Below, one piece after another: positions 26,616 to 35,400 of a stretch of 64,000 nucleotides of DNA. This stretch comes from Clostridia bacterium (GTDB lineage Bacteria; Bacillota; Clostridia; Christensenellales; Aristaeellaceae). The stretch's first letter is position 1; each line of letters opens with the position of its first letter. A program made the translations under genes and the position numbers. The notes beneath the pieces are model-generated. The model searched no databases and was not told the origin of the DNA. It saw nothing but the letters and a program-made list of their open reading frames with translations. The DNA lies in contig JAFRHH010000020.1 in assembly GCA_017433405.1 (NCBI GenBank), forward strand, positions 1 through 64,000, written 5' to 3'.

Positions 26616-27503
26616 ATGAAGAAAATGACTGCGATTCTGGTGACGCTGGTGCTGGCGCTGACCGCGCTGTGCGCCTTCGCGGAGACGGCGGCGACCGATC
26701 CGCTGCATGAGCACATGGCGAAGCTGAAGGAGGTGCCCTATACCCTGAGCACGACGGAATTCGGCCCGCTGGAACCCAAGGGGGACAATCCGGATCTTTA
26801 CGTCGAGCTGCTGGGCGCCATGATCTTCACCAAGGCGGACCGGAAGGAAGGCCCGGACGGGGAATACGTGGTGCTGACCTTCCCGGAGGAGAATATCCGC
26901 TTTGATTTCTTTACCACGACCGGGGAGACGAATACCTTCCGGCTGGTGAAGGCGGACGGTACCGAGGAGTACTATACCGCGACGGTTCCGGAAGGCCGGG
27001 CGTCCCTGACGGACGTTATGAGCGCCTGGTACTATGCCCTGGCGGACATGCAGGGGCTGATAGCTCCGATCGAGGCGAAGATGCCCCCGGAGGGCTGGGT
27101 GCTGGACAGCGTGAAGGGTCAGACCTGGCAGGACGACCGGGCCAGCCTGGAAGTCTTCCTCGAGGATGAGGCGAGCTATAAGGTGCGGATTCTCTGGAGC
27201 AGCAGCGCCAGCGAAGCCACGGAATGGGTCTACGGCGGAACCCTGGACGAAAAGGACATGACCATCCAGGCGCTTTATGTGACCTGCGACGATCTGACCT
27301 ATGACGAGCAGGGAAACGAGAAGCGGGTCAACCGGTATGAGAAGGAAACCGAAGCCGTGTTCTCCCTGAATGAGGAGGGCAAGGTGGTTATCACAAACGC
27401 CGGGGATGAGAGCCTCGAGGGAAAGACCTTCGAGCGGGTTCCGATGGAGGAGAAGACCGACGCTGAGGAGAAAGCCGACGGCGGGGAAAAAGCCGACGGC
27501 TGA
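26616..27503 (+). CDS. Exported hypothetical protein
   Basis: The 295-residue protein has a signal peptide (MKKMTAILVTLVLALTALCAFA). The mature part is mainly beta-strand, acidic, and ends in a charged tail built from EEKADG-like units. ATG 26616 follows GGAGGG. The 18 bases before the start region repeat those of the zinc-ribbon gene. A terminator follows. I do not recognise the family. Confidence 0.7.
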   Translation: MKKMTAILVTLVLALTALCAFAETAATDPLHEHMAKLKEVPYTLSTTEFGPLEPKGDNPDLYVELLGAMIFTKADRKEGPDGEYVVLTFPEENIRFDFFTTTGETNTFRLVKADGTEEYYTATVPEGRASLTDVMSAWYYALADMQGLIAPIEAKMPPEGWVLDSVKGQTWQDDRASLEVFLEDEASYKVRILWSSSASEATEWVYGGTLDEKDMTIQALYVTCDDLTYDEQGNEKRVNRYEKETEAVFSLNEEGKVVITNAGDESLEGKTFERVPMEEKTDAEEKADGGEKADG

Positions 27504-27550
27504 GCCGGGGAATGACGGCAGCCGAAAGAGCTCGACAGCTGAGAAGTCGG

Positions 27551-27586
27551 GAAGGCCGCGACGGAGGAAATTCGTCACGGCCTTTT
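27551..27586 (+). terminator. Terminator after the exported hypothetical gene
   Basis: GGCCG and CGGCC with inner GACG/CGTC pairing are followed by TTTTC. Confidence 0.85.
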
Positions 27587-27636
27587 CTGTCGGACTGAAA
27601 AGCCTGAAAAGTTTACGCAGCGTTCATAGAAGCACA

Positions 27637-27665
27637 TTGAAGTCAGGCCCCTGTTCGTGTATAAT
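27637..27665 (+). promoter_or_regulatory. Predicted promoter of the parvulin gene
   Basis: TTGAAG (27637-27642) and TATAAT (27660-27665) are separated by 17 nt. Confidence 0.75.
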
Positions 27666-27712
27666 AATCGGGTATTCGTGCTTTGACTGAACGGAGATCG
27701 GAGGAGAAAATT

Positions 27713-29386
27713 ATGAAACGTCTGTTATCCCTGATGACGGCTCTGGCGATGCTTTTGAGCGTAACGGCTGCGCTGGCGGAAAGCCCGGCGGCGGAGGCTC
27801 CGGCGGCGGAAGCCGCGGCGGCCGTGGAAGCGACGGAAGCGCCTGCCGCGGAAACCGTTGAAGTGCCTGCCGCGGAAGCTGCCGAAACGCCGGCCCAGGC
27901 CGCGCCGGTGGATCTGGTGACCGTGAACGGAAAGGTCATCAATGACCAGAATGCCCATATGCAGGCCTTCATAGAATATTATCAGAATATGTACGCGATG
28001 TATGGCATGGACTGGAGCGATCCCCAGATGCAGCTGATGCTCCGGCATGCCGCCCTGGAGTACGCCATCTCGACGGAGATCATGTTCTCCAAGGCCACGG
28101 AGCTGGGCTTCGACCAGTTTACGGATGAGGAACTGGCCGGCTTCGAGAAGGATGCCCGGGATTATATCGAGGAATACATTCAGTCCATGATTGGCCAGAC
28201 CGTTGCGGCGGACGCCTCCGAGGAGGAGAAGACCAATGCCCGGGCGGCGGTGCTGGCGGATATGCAGGCCCAGGGATATAACGAGGAGACGTATATCGCC
28301 GATTCCGTTTCAAACGCGAAGGAGCAGGCGGTTTATGACCGGCTGTTCAACGAGTTCACGAAGGATGTTCAGGTCACGGATGAGGAAATCACCGCCTACT
28401 TCAACGACCTGGTGAAGGAAGACATGGAGCGGGCGGCGGCGGATCCGGCGGGCTATGTTTCCGCTTACGAGAACTTCCTGCCGTATCTGGACTATCCGGA
28501 GTATCTGGGCTATGTGACCGATACCGCCTACTATGTACCGGAAGGCTACCGGGCTGTGAACCACATCCTGCTGAAGCCGGAAACCGAACTGCTCGAAAAA
28601 TGGAAGGGCCTGGTTGCCACCATGGAGGAGCAGAAGCAGGCGGCGGAGGAATCAGAGGAGCAGACGGAAGGCGCTGACGCGGAAGCGACGGTGGCGCCGG
28701 AAGCCACGGAAGAGCCCGTGACCCAGGAGATGGTGGATGCGGCGGAAAAGGAGATCTGGGACAGCCTGCAGCCGAAGATCGACGAGATTCAGAAAAAACT
28801 GGCCGACGGAGCGAATTTCAATGATCTGATTGCCGAATACGGCCAGGATCCCGGCATGAGCTCCGAGGAAGCCCGGGCTAAGGGCTATAACGTGCATGCC
28901 AACAGCGTCACCTGGGATCCCGCCTTCCAGGCGGCGGCCATGAGCCTGAAGCAGGTAGACGACGTCAGCGAACCCGTGCTTGGCTCCTCCGGGATCCATC
29001 TGGTGCATTACATCGGGGATGTTCCGGCGGGCGCCATCGAGATGACGGCGGAGCTGAAGGATATGTTTAAGGAAACCCTGCTGACGGAGCGCCAGGAGGA
29101 AGCCTTCTCCAAGGCGGAGGAGGAATGGAGAAACGGCGCGCAGATTGAGTATACCGAGGAAGGCAGGAAGCTCGAGGAGGAGGCTCACGCGGCCTCGGAA
29201 GCCATGAGCGAGGCGGCGGAGGCGGCGCCGGTGGAAGAGCCGGCGGAAGAAACCGCCACGGAGGCAGCTCCGGCGGCCGAAGCCCCGGCTGAAGGAGCCG
29301 CCACGGAGGAAGCTGCCGCGGCAGAAGCCCCGGCTGAAGGAGCCGCCGCGGAGGCAGTTCCCGCGACCGAAGCCCCGGCGAACTGA
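27713..29386 (+). CDS. Exported parvulin-type peptidyl-prolyl isomerase (PrsA/SurA-like)
   Basis: The 557-residue product has a signal peptide (about 1-22), then a tail of Ala, Glu and Pro (about 23-65), a SurA-N-like helical domain (about 66-230) and a PpiC-type domain. The isomerase part begins at about 285 with YRAVNHILLKP, is split by an acidic insert (about 310-345), and resumes with ANFNDLIAEYGQDPGM and a C-terminal SSGIHLVHY. It probably folds exported proteins outside the membrane. A second Ala/Glu/Pro tail ends the protein. There is no lipobox, unlike Bacillus PrsA. ATG 27713 follows GGAGGAG. Confidence 0.88.
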   Translation: MKRLLSLMTALAMLLSVTAALAESPAAEAPAAEAAAAVEATEAPAAETVEVPAAEAAETPAQAAPVDLVTVNGKVINDQNAHMQAFIEYYQNMYAMYGMDWSDPQMQLMLRHAALEYAISTEIMFSKATELGFDQFTDEELAGFEKDARDYIEEYIQSMIGQTVAADASEEEKTNARAAVLADMQAQGYNEETYIADSVSNAKEQAVYDRLFNEFTKDVQVTDEEITAYFNDLVKEDMERAAADPAGYVSAYENFLPYLDYPEYLGYVTDTAYYVPEGYRAVNHILLKPETELLEKWKGLVATMEEQKQAAEESEEQTEGADAEATVAPEATEEPVTQEMVDAAEKEIWDSLQPKIDEIQKKLADGANFNDLIAEYGQDPGMSSEEARAKGYNVHANSVTWDPAFQAAAMSLKQVDDVSEPVLGSSGIHLVHYIGDVPAGAIEMTAELKDMFKETLLTERQEEAFSKAEEEWRNGAQIEYTEEGRKLEEEAHAASEAMSEAAEAAPVEEPAEETATEAAPAAEAPAEGAATEEAAAAEAPAEGAAAEAVPATEAPAN

Positions 29387-29422
29387 GCAGGGAAGACTTT
29401 CCCGAAAAAAAAGAGATTGAAC

Positions 29423-29456
29423 AGCAACGGCGTGATTTCGGTCACGCCGTTGTTTC
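29423..29456 (+). terminator. Terminator after the parvulin gene
   Basis: CAACGGCGTGA and TCACGCCGTTG are perfectly paired arms around TTTCGG, followed by TTTC. Confidence 0.85.
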
Positions 29457-29531
29457 GCGTAAAGGATGAGCATGGCCCCGGCACATTCAGATATGCAGCG
29501 AAAAACCGGCAGTGAGCGCAGGAATGAAGGC

Positions 29532-29560
29532 TTGACTTTTCTGCCCCCAATGGCTATTAT
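29532..29560 (+). promoter_or_regulatory. Predicted promoter of the esterase gene
   Basis: TTGACT (29532-29537) and TATTAT (29555-29560) are separated by 17 nt. Confidence 0.7.
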
Positions 29561-29609
29561 TTGTACGGACAACAAGACAATCGAACAGCAAACAGGAGGT
29601 GCGCCTATC

Positions 29610-30695
29610 ATGAAACAGACTCCGCTGGATATTTCCGTATCCTTTGATCCGTATGCCGGTGAGCCGAACCGGGACGGTGAGCAGTTTGCCAGGGTGACCC
29701 CGGACGGGAAAGTGCATTTCCGCGTCATTGCGAAGGAGGCCCGGGAGGTCGTTATCGATCGTTTCGGGACGCTTTTTCCCCTGTCTCCCGTTGGGGACGG
29801 AGCCTGGGAAGGAACTTTCGAGATGGGGAGCGGCTTCCTCTATTTCTTCCTGAAGGTGGACGGCGCGGATGTCCTCTGCCCCTATTGGCCCATCGGCTTC
29901 GGCTGCTGCCGGCCCATGAACTTCGTCGATGTTCCCGTGAAGGATATGGAAGGATGGGATGATCTGGAGGGCGTCCGTCACGGCGCGGTTTCCCGGCATT
30001 ACTATCCCTCTTCCGTCACCGGGAAATATGAAATCTGCCTGGTCTATACCCCGCCCGCGTGGGACGCGGCGAAGCAGTATCCCGTGCTCTATCTGCAGCA
30101 TGGCTACGGGGAGAACGAAACCGGATGGATCTATCAGGGCCATGTGGGGCGAATCGCGGACCGCCTGATCGCGGAAGGCAGGATGAAGGAAATGCTCATC
30201 GTCATGGGGAACGGCATGACGCAGAATGCGGCGGGGGAGGCGGATCGAAGCCTTTTCCCGACAATTGTGGTATCGGATCTGATCCCCTATATCGAATCCC
30301 GTTATAACGTTTTCACGGATAAATGGCACCGGGCGATGGCCGGGCTTTCCATGGGCAGCTACCATACCAGCGTGACAACGCTGACACACCCGGAGCTGTT
30401 CGGATATGCCGGCCTGTTCAGCGGCTTCATGCGGTCCCCCTGGCCGTCGGAAGAAAAAGAGCCTCACCTGGCCCTCGCGGAGGATCCGGAAGCCTTTCAA
30501 TCAGCTTTCCGCGTGTTCTACCGGGCCATGGGTACGGAGGACCAGTTCTGGGACAGGTTTGCCGGGGACGACGCCTGGCTGGCGGGAAAAGGGCTGGCCA
30601 TGACTCGGGAAACCTTCCCCGGCGGCCACGACTGGACCGTATGGCGCCGCTGCATCCGTTCCTTCCTGCCGCGCCTGTTCAGGGACGACCAATAG
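29610..30695 (+). CDS. Carbohydrate esterase of the feruloyl/acetyl-xylan esterase type
   Basis: The 361-residue protein has an N-terminal beta-sandwich (about 20-115), like the modules before many CE1 esterases. An alpha/beta hydrolase domain follows, with nucleophile Ser247 in AGLSMGSY, YLQHGYGENE as an oxyanion-type strand, and a likely catalytic His in GGHDWTVWRR near the end. CE1 members remove feruloyl or acetyl groups from plant xylans. There is no signal peptide, so it would act on imported oligosaccharides. ATG 29610 follows AGGAGG. The substrate is inferred. Confidence 0.85.
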   Translation: MKQTPLDISVSFDPYAGEPNRDGEQFARVTPDGKVHFRVIAKEAREVVIDRFGTLFPLSPVGDGAWEGTFEMGSGFLYFFLKVDGADVLCPYWPIGFGCCRPMNFVDVPVKDMEGWDDLEGVRHGAVSRHYYPSSVTGKYEICLVYTPPAWDAAKQYPVLYLQHGYGENETGWIYQGHVGRIADRLIAEGRMKEMLIVMGNGMTQNAAGEADRSLFPTIVVSDLIPYIESRYNVFTDKWHRAMAGLSMGSYHTSVTTLTHPELFGYAGLFSGFMRSPWPSEEKEPHLALAEDPEAFQSAFRVFYRAMGTEDQFWDRFAGDDAWLAGKGLAMTRETFPGGHDWTVWRRCIRSFLPRLFRDDQ

Positions 30696-30780
30696 AAACC
30701 GGCCATTTTTTACCCGGAAAGATGGATGGGGATGTGGTATACAGGCATTTCGGCGGTCAACACAGAAAATCCTGACTTGA

Positions 30781-30897
30781 CGATGGTGGTCAAAATTGGT
30801 TTTTTATCTCACAAATCCTGATGAAAAGACTGTGTATATTCATGCTATTTTTAATGAGAAGCTGGATTACTTCAGGTACATGCGAAAACGAATCTGA
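30781..30897 (+). pseudogene. AT-rich C-terminal remnant of an unknown gene
   Basis: The frame runs from after a stop at 30778-30780 to TGA 30895-30897 and reads DEKTVYIHAIFNEKLDYFRY near its end, which looks like a real protein C-terminus, but no start or body exists. Base composition is clearly lower in GC than its surroundings. It may be the tail of a small acquired gene; the family is unknown. Confidence 0.4.
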
Positions 30898-30950
30898 TTT
30901 AGCGGAGCAGGAATGGCATAATCGATAAAACTGTCTTCCCGTGAACCGGA

Positions 30951-31000
30951 AAAGGGGCTGCGAAGCCAGGAAGGATTGAATCCTGTTCTTCGCAGCCCCT
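30951..31000 (-). terminator. Terminator of the alcohol dehydrogenase gene
   Basis: GGGGCTGCGAAG and CTTCGCAGCCCC are perfect 12-bp arms. On the minus strand they are followed by TTTTCC, so the hairpin ends the dehydrogenase transcript. Confidence 0.88.
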
Positions 31001-31033
31001 AAGGTTCGAAAAGCAATATCGGTCCGCGGGAGA

Positions 31034-32179
31034 TTACATCAGCCGGCGGAACATTTCCTCAAACTGTTCCAGGGAAGCGGGGCGGGGATTGCCGGGAGCG
31101 CAGGCATCCGCGGCGGCGGACTGGCACAGGAAGGGCAGATCCTCCTCCTTCAGCTTTTCCAGCTTCGTCGGAATGCCAACATCGACGGACAGCTGGCGGA
31201 CGGCGTCGACCGCCGCCTTCCGGTAAGCAGCCTGATCCATGCCGGCAGTATCCACGCCGAAGGCTTCGGCGATCTTCTTAAACTTCTCGCCGGTATACTC
31301 CGCGTTAAACTCCATGACGATGGGAAGCATCATCGCGCAGGCCACCCCGTGAGGCGTGTCATAGACGGCGCCCAGCGTATGGGCCATGGAATGGGCGATG
31401 CCCAGGCCGACGTTGGAATAGGCCATGGCGGTCACATACTGGGCCAGGGCCATGCCCTCGCGGCCATCGGGATCGTTGGCGACGGCCTTCCGCAGATTGG
31501 CCGCGATCAGCTGGATCGCCTCCAGGTTCAGACAGTCGGACAGCTCCCAGGCCGCGGCGGTGGTATAGCCCTCGATGGCGTGGGTCAGCGCGTCCATTCC
31601 CGTGGAGGCCGTCAGACCTTTGGGCATGGTAGACATCATATCCGGATCCACCACCGCGACGTCCGGAATATCGTTGGGGTCCACGCACACGAATTTCCGC
31701 TTCTTTTCCACATCGGTAATGACGTAGTTGATCGTGCTCTCCGCGCCGGTACCTCCGGTGGTCGGAACAGCAATCGTGAAGACCGTACGGTGCTTCGTGG
31801 GGGCGACGCCCTCCAGGGAGCGGATGTCCGCGAACTCCGGATTGTTCACCACGATCCCGATGCCCTTGCCGGTATCCATGGAGGAGCCGCCGCCGATGGT
31901 GATCATGAAATCGGCGCCGCTTGCCTTGTAGGCTTCCACCCCGTGCTGCACATTCTCGATGGTGGGATTCGGCTTGATGTCGGTATACACGGTATAGGCG
32001 ATCCCGTTCTTTTCCAGCAGATCCGTCACCCTGGCGGTCACACCGAATCTGACCAGATCCGGGTCAGAGGCGACAAAAGCCTTCTGAAAACCGTGCGCGG
32101 CGATGATTCCGGGAATTTCGTTGATCGCTCCGTGACCGTGGTAGGACACACCGTTCAGGACAAAACGATTGACAGACAT
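31034..32179 (-). CDS. Iron-containing alcohol dehydrogenase (FucO-like)
   Basis: The 381-residue protein is a group III dehydrogenase. The N-terminal Rossmann part has IGGGSSMDTGKGIG and PTTGGTGAE, and the metal site is in GMDALTHAIEGY and GIAHSMAHTLGAVYDTPHG. Overall layout is close to lactaldehyde reductase FucO, which makes propanediol from fucose or rhamnose breakdown, but the substrate cannot be fixed from sequence. ATG 32179 follows GGAGGG. It is a single-gene unit with its own terminator and a palindrome over its promoter. Confidence 0.93.
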   Translation of the reverse strand: MSVNRFVLNGVSYHGHGAINEIPGIIAAHGFQKAFVASDPDLVRFGVTARVTDLLEKNGIAYTVYTDIKPNPTIENVQHGVEAYKASGADFMITIGGGSSMDTGKGIGIVVNNPEFADIRSLEGVAPTKHRTVFTIAVPTTGGTGAESTINYVITDVEKKRKFVCVDPNDIPDVAVVDPDMMSTMPKGLTASTGMDALTHAIEGYTTAAAWELSDCLNLEAIQLIAANLRKAVANDPDGREGMALAQYVTAMAYSNVGLGIAHSMAHTLGAVYDTPHGVACAMMLPIVMEFNAEYTGEKFKKIAEAFGVDTAGMDQAAYRKAAVDAVRQLSVDVGIPTKLEKLKEEDLPFLCQSAAADACAPGNPRPASLEQFEEMFRRLM

Positions 32180-32250
32180 GTTACGATTTCCCTCCGTCTC
32201 TGTATTTCTGGTTTTCCGGCTTTCCGAAAGCCGAAAAAGCAAGATCTGCG

Positions 32251-32266
32251 GTTATTGTACAATAAC
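32251..32266. promoter_or_regulatory. Operator-like palindrome over the dehydrogenase promoter
   Basis: GTTATTGTACAATAAC is a perfect 16-bp palindrome. On the minus strand its TACAAT serves as -10 box, 17 nt after TGGACA. A repressor bound here would block the dehydrogenase promoter. Confidence 0.6.
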
Positions 32267-32326
32267 TGGCAACATCTGTCCAGTCTGACTGAAATCCGAA
32301 CCGCCCCAACTGACCGAAACCTCACC

Positions 32327-32355
32327 TTGCCAGACGGGGAATTTACCCTTACAAT
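32327..32355 (+). promoter_or_regulatory. Predicted promoter of the BspA-like gene
   Basis: TTGCCA (32327-32332) and TACAAT (32350-32355) are separated by 17 nt. It lies upstream of element copy 5, placing that element inside the 5' UTR. Confidence 0.65.
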
Positions 32356-32387
32356 CAAGATCAGATATTTCTGTTTCAGCGGGAGGA

Positions 32388-32482
32388 GACAGATTTTGTC
32401 CGCGAATCGCGTCAGCGTGAGCGGTACCAAAATCGTCATCCGTCCCAGAGCGGCAGACATGAACTGACGTTCACAGAGGAGG
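32388..32482 (+). repeat. RBS-bearing dispersed element, copy 5 (most complete)
   Basis: This 95-nt copy is the best type sequence. It opens GACAGATTTTGTCCGCG, whose arm pairs with the later ACCAAAATCGTC, then CATCCGTCCCAGAGCGGCAG, then ATGAACTGACGTTCAC and AGAGGAGG. It ends 9 nt before the TTG start of the BspA-like gene. Confidence 0.85.
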
Positions 32483-32491
32483 AAGACGAAA

Positions 32492-35400
32492 TTGAAGAAG
32501 CGGGAAAGGCTGGCCGGACTGATGGCGGCGCTGCTGGCGATGCTGATGCTGTGGCCGGGAACCGGAATGGGTGAGAACGCAACGGATGCGGTAAATACGG
32601 CGGCGGGGTCGGTGGGGGCTGAAACAACGGTTCCGGAAGAATATACCCTGAACTGGTATTACAACATCGAAACGGGCTACTTCATGGCCCCGGTCTATCC
32701 GGAGGAGGAATGGAGCGAGACCGACTGGGACGGGGAAGGATACGGAACCAGCTATGTGACGGACGCGGATGGGAACGCGGTGATTACCGGATTTCCCGCC
32801 TGGGATACCGGGCTTCCGGAATCCCTGAACGGTCATCCGGTGACCGCCATCGGGCGTCTGAAGGTGTTCAGTCAGCTCGACTATCCGGAGGAGGTGACCC
32901 TGCCCGCGACCGTCGACCGGATTGAGGACATGGCCTTCGCTTCCTTTCCCCGGATGCCGTGGATTGTCCTGGCGGGGGAAAATCCGCACTTTGCCGTTCG
33001 GGACAGGATGCTGCTGGAGCCGGAGACGGGCCGGCTGATCCTGCGCTTTGACGACGGGGCCGCCTGGACGAAGAATCCGGACGGGAGCTGGAGCCTGCCA
33101 AAGGAGCTGACCGTGGCGCAGGTGCCGGAGGAAATCCGGAAGATCGACGGCTACGCCTTTCGCGGCCAGGGCCTGACGGAGATCCGCCTGCCGGAGGGGC
33201 TGAGAACGATCGGGGACGGAGCCTTCAGCGGCTGCGTGGAGCTGCGGAAAATCAATATTCCGGCGAGCGTGACGGATATGGGCGGGAACCCGTTCTTCGG
33301 CTGTCCGGCACTGGAAACGGTGGAGCTCCCGGAGAATCACCCGGTCTTCGAGCTCCGGGACGGGCTTTTGATCCGGAAGGCGGATCAGTGTCTGGTCGCC
33401 GCGCTGCCCGCGGCCGTCCGGGAAGGAAGGCTGACCATTCCGGAGAGCATTCGGAGCATCGGCGATTTTGCCTTCTATGGACTGCCGCTCCGGGAGCTGA
33501 CGATCCCGGATACGGTCGGAAGCATCGGAACGGGGGCGCTGGCCTTCTGCACGGAGCTGCGGACGGTGACCCTGCCGGAGGGCCTGACGGAGATCGCGCC
33601 GCTGCTGCTGGCCGAAACCGGTCTGGAGGCGGCCGACGTGCCGGCGCGGGTGGAATCCATTGGGAGCTATGCCTTCAGCGGCACCGGGATTCCGGCGCTT
33701 CAGCTGCCGATGGGGCTGATCACGCTGGAAAAATCCGCCCTTGACCGCACGGGCCTGAAGCGGCTGGAGCTGCCCGGAAGCCTGCGGGAGGTGGGGGACT
33801 GGGCGCTGGCCAACAATCCTTTACTGAAGCGGGTGGATTTTCGGGCGGCTGCGGAGCGGATCGGTGATTTCGCTTTTTACAACTGCGAGGCGCTGCAAAG
33901 TGTTTATCTGCAGGAGGGCTTCTCCACGATTGGAGAGAGCGCCTTCGAATACTGCGAAAACCTGGAATATCTGAGCCTTCCGGAGGGCGTGACCGCCCTC
34001 GGGAGGAATGCCTTCCACTCCTGCGGAAAGCTGAGATGGTGCGAGTTGCCGGAAAGCCTGACGGAGATCGGGGAGGCGGCCTTCTTTGAATGCAGGGAGC
34101 TTTCCTCCCTCCGGATTCCGGGCAGCGTAAAGACGATCGAAAGGGACCTGTGCAGCGGATGTGAGGAACTGTACAGCCTTGAGCTGGAGGAGGGAATCGA
34201 AAGGATTGGCGATTACGCCTTTTCCCGCTGCCGGCAGATCAGGGCGCTGCTGCTGCCGGACTCTCTCCGGTCCATCGGAGAGAACGCCTTCAGCTATTGC
34301 AGCCGTCTGACGGAAGTTACCGTTCCGGAAGGAGTGACGGAGATCGGAAAGGACGCCTTCCGGAAATGCTCCGAAAAACTCGTCGTGCAGGTGCGGAAGG
34401 ACTCTTTCGGGGAAAAATATTGCGTGGGAAACGGCCTGCAGGTCTTTACGGGCTCGGCGGAGAAGCAGGAGGTTTCCCTGCAATGGACGATGGACCTGGA
34501 TCGTGAGCCCTTTGAATGTCCCGTTTATTCCTGGGAACGTTCGACAAAGGATTACAGCTTCGGTTATCTGGTGGGACTGGATGGAAACGCGACGATTACC
34601 AGAGTAAGCTGGGGAGTCGGCGAGATCCCGGAAATCCTGGACGGTCATCCCGTGACGGCTGTGGCCCGGATGGCGATCTATGACCATCTGGACGGAATCG
34701 ATTTTCTTTTCATTCCGGCCTCTGTCACGCGGATTGAACCCATGGCCTTCGCGCTGCTTCCCTACACGCCGAAGATTTTCCTGAGGGAGGGCAATCCGCG
34801 CTTCATCGTGGAAAACGATATGCTGCTGGAGCCGGAAACGGGCCGGCTGCTGCTGCGGTACGACGAGGAACGCGCCGGGATTGAGATGGGAGAAGACGAC
34901 TGGGAATACAGAGAGTTGCCGATTCAGAAACGGATTGAGGTGCCGGCGGGAATCCGGGTGATTGACGGCTACGCTTTCCGGGATCAGGCCATGGAGGAGG
35001 TCCGTCTGCCGGAGGGACTCAGGGAGATCGGTGAGGGCGCCTTCAGCGGCTGCCGGGATCTGAAGAGGGTGAACATTCCCGACAGCGTAACGGAACTGGG
35101 AGCCAACCCCTTCTTCGGCTGCGGCGCCCTGGAAAATATCACGATCTCCAGGGACCACCCGGTCTTTGAAATCCGGGACGGGCTTCTGATCCGGAAGGCG
35201 GATCAGACCCTGGTCGCGGTCCTGCCCCAATCCGTGAAAAACGGCGTGCTCACGATTCCGGAATCCATCCGGAGGATCGGAAAGTTTGCCGGCCGGGGAA
35301 TGAGCATGACGTCCGCGGTGATCCCGGATTCAGTCAGCGCCATCGAAGACGGCGCGTTCATGAATTGTGGTAATCTTCAGGCGATCCGCCTGCCGCAGGG

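Noticed and set aside
32459..32467. ATG-AAC-TGA minimal ORF in the element
   Set aside because: It occurs in two copies only; other copies have GTGAACTAA or ATGAACTGC, so it is better explained by the palindrome.
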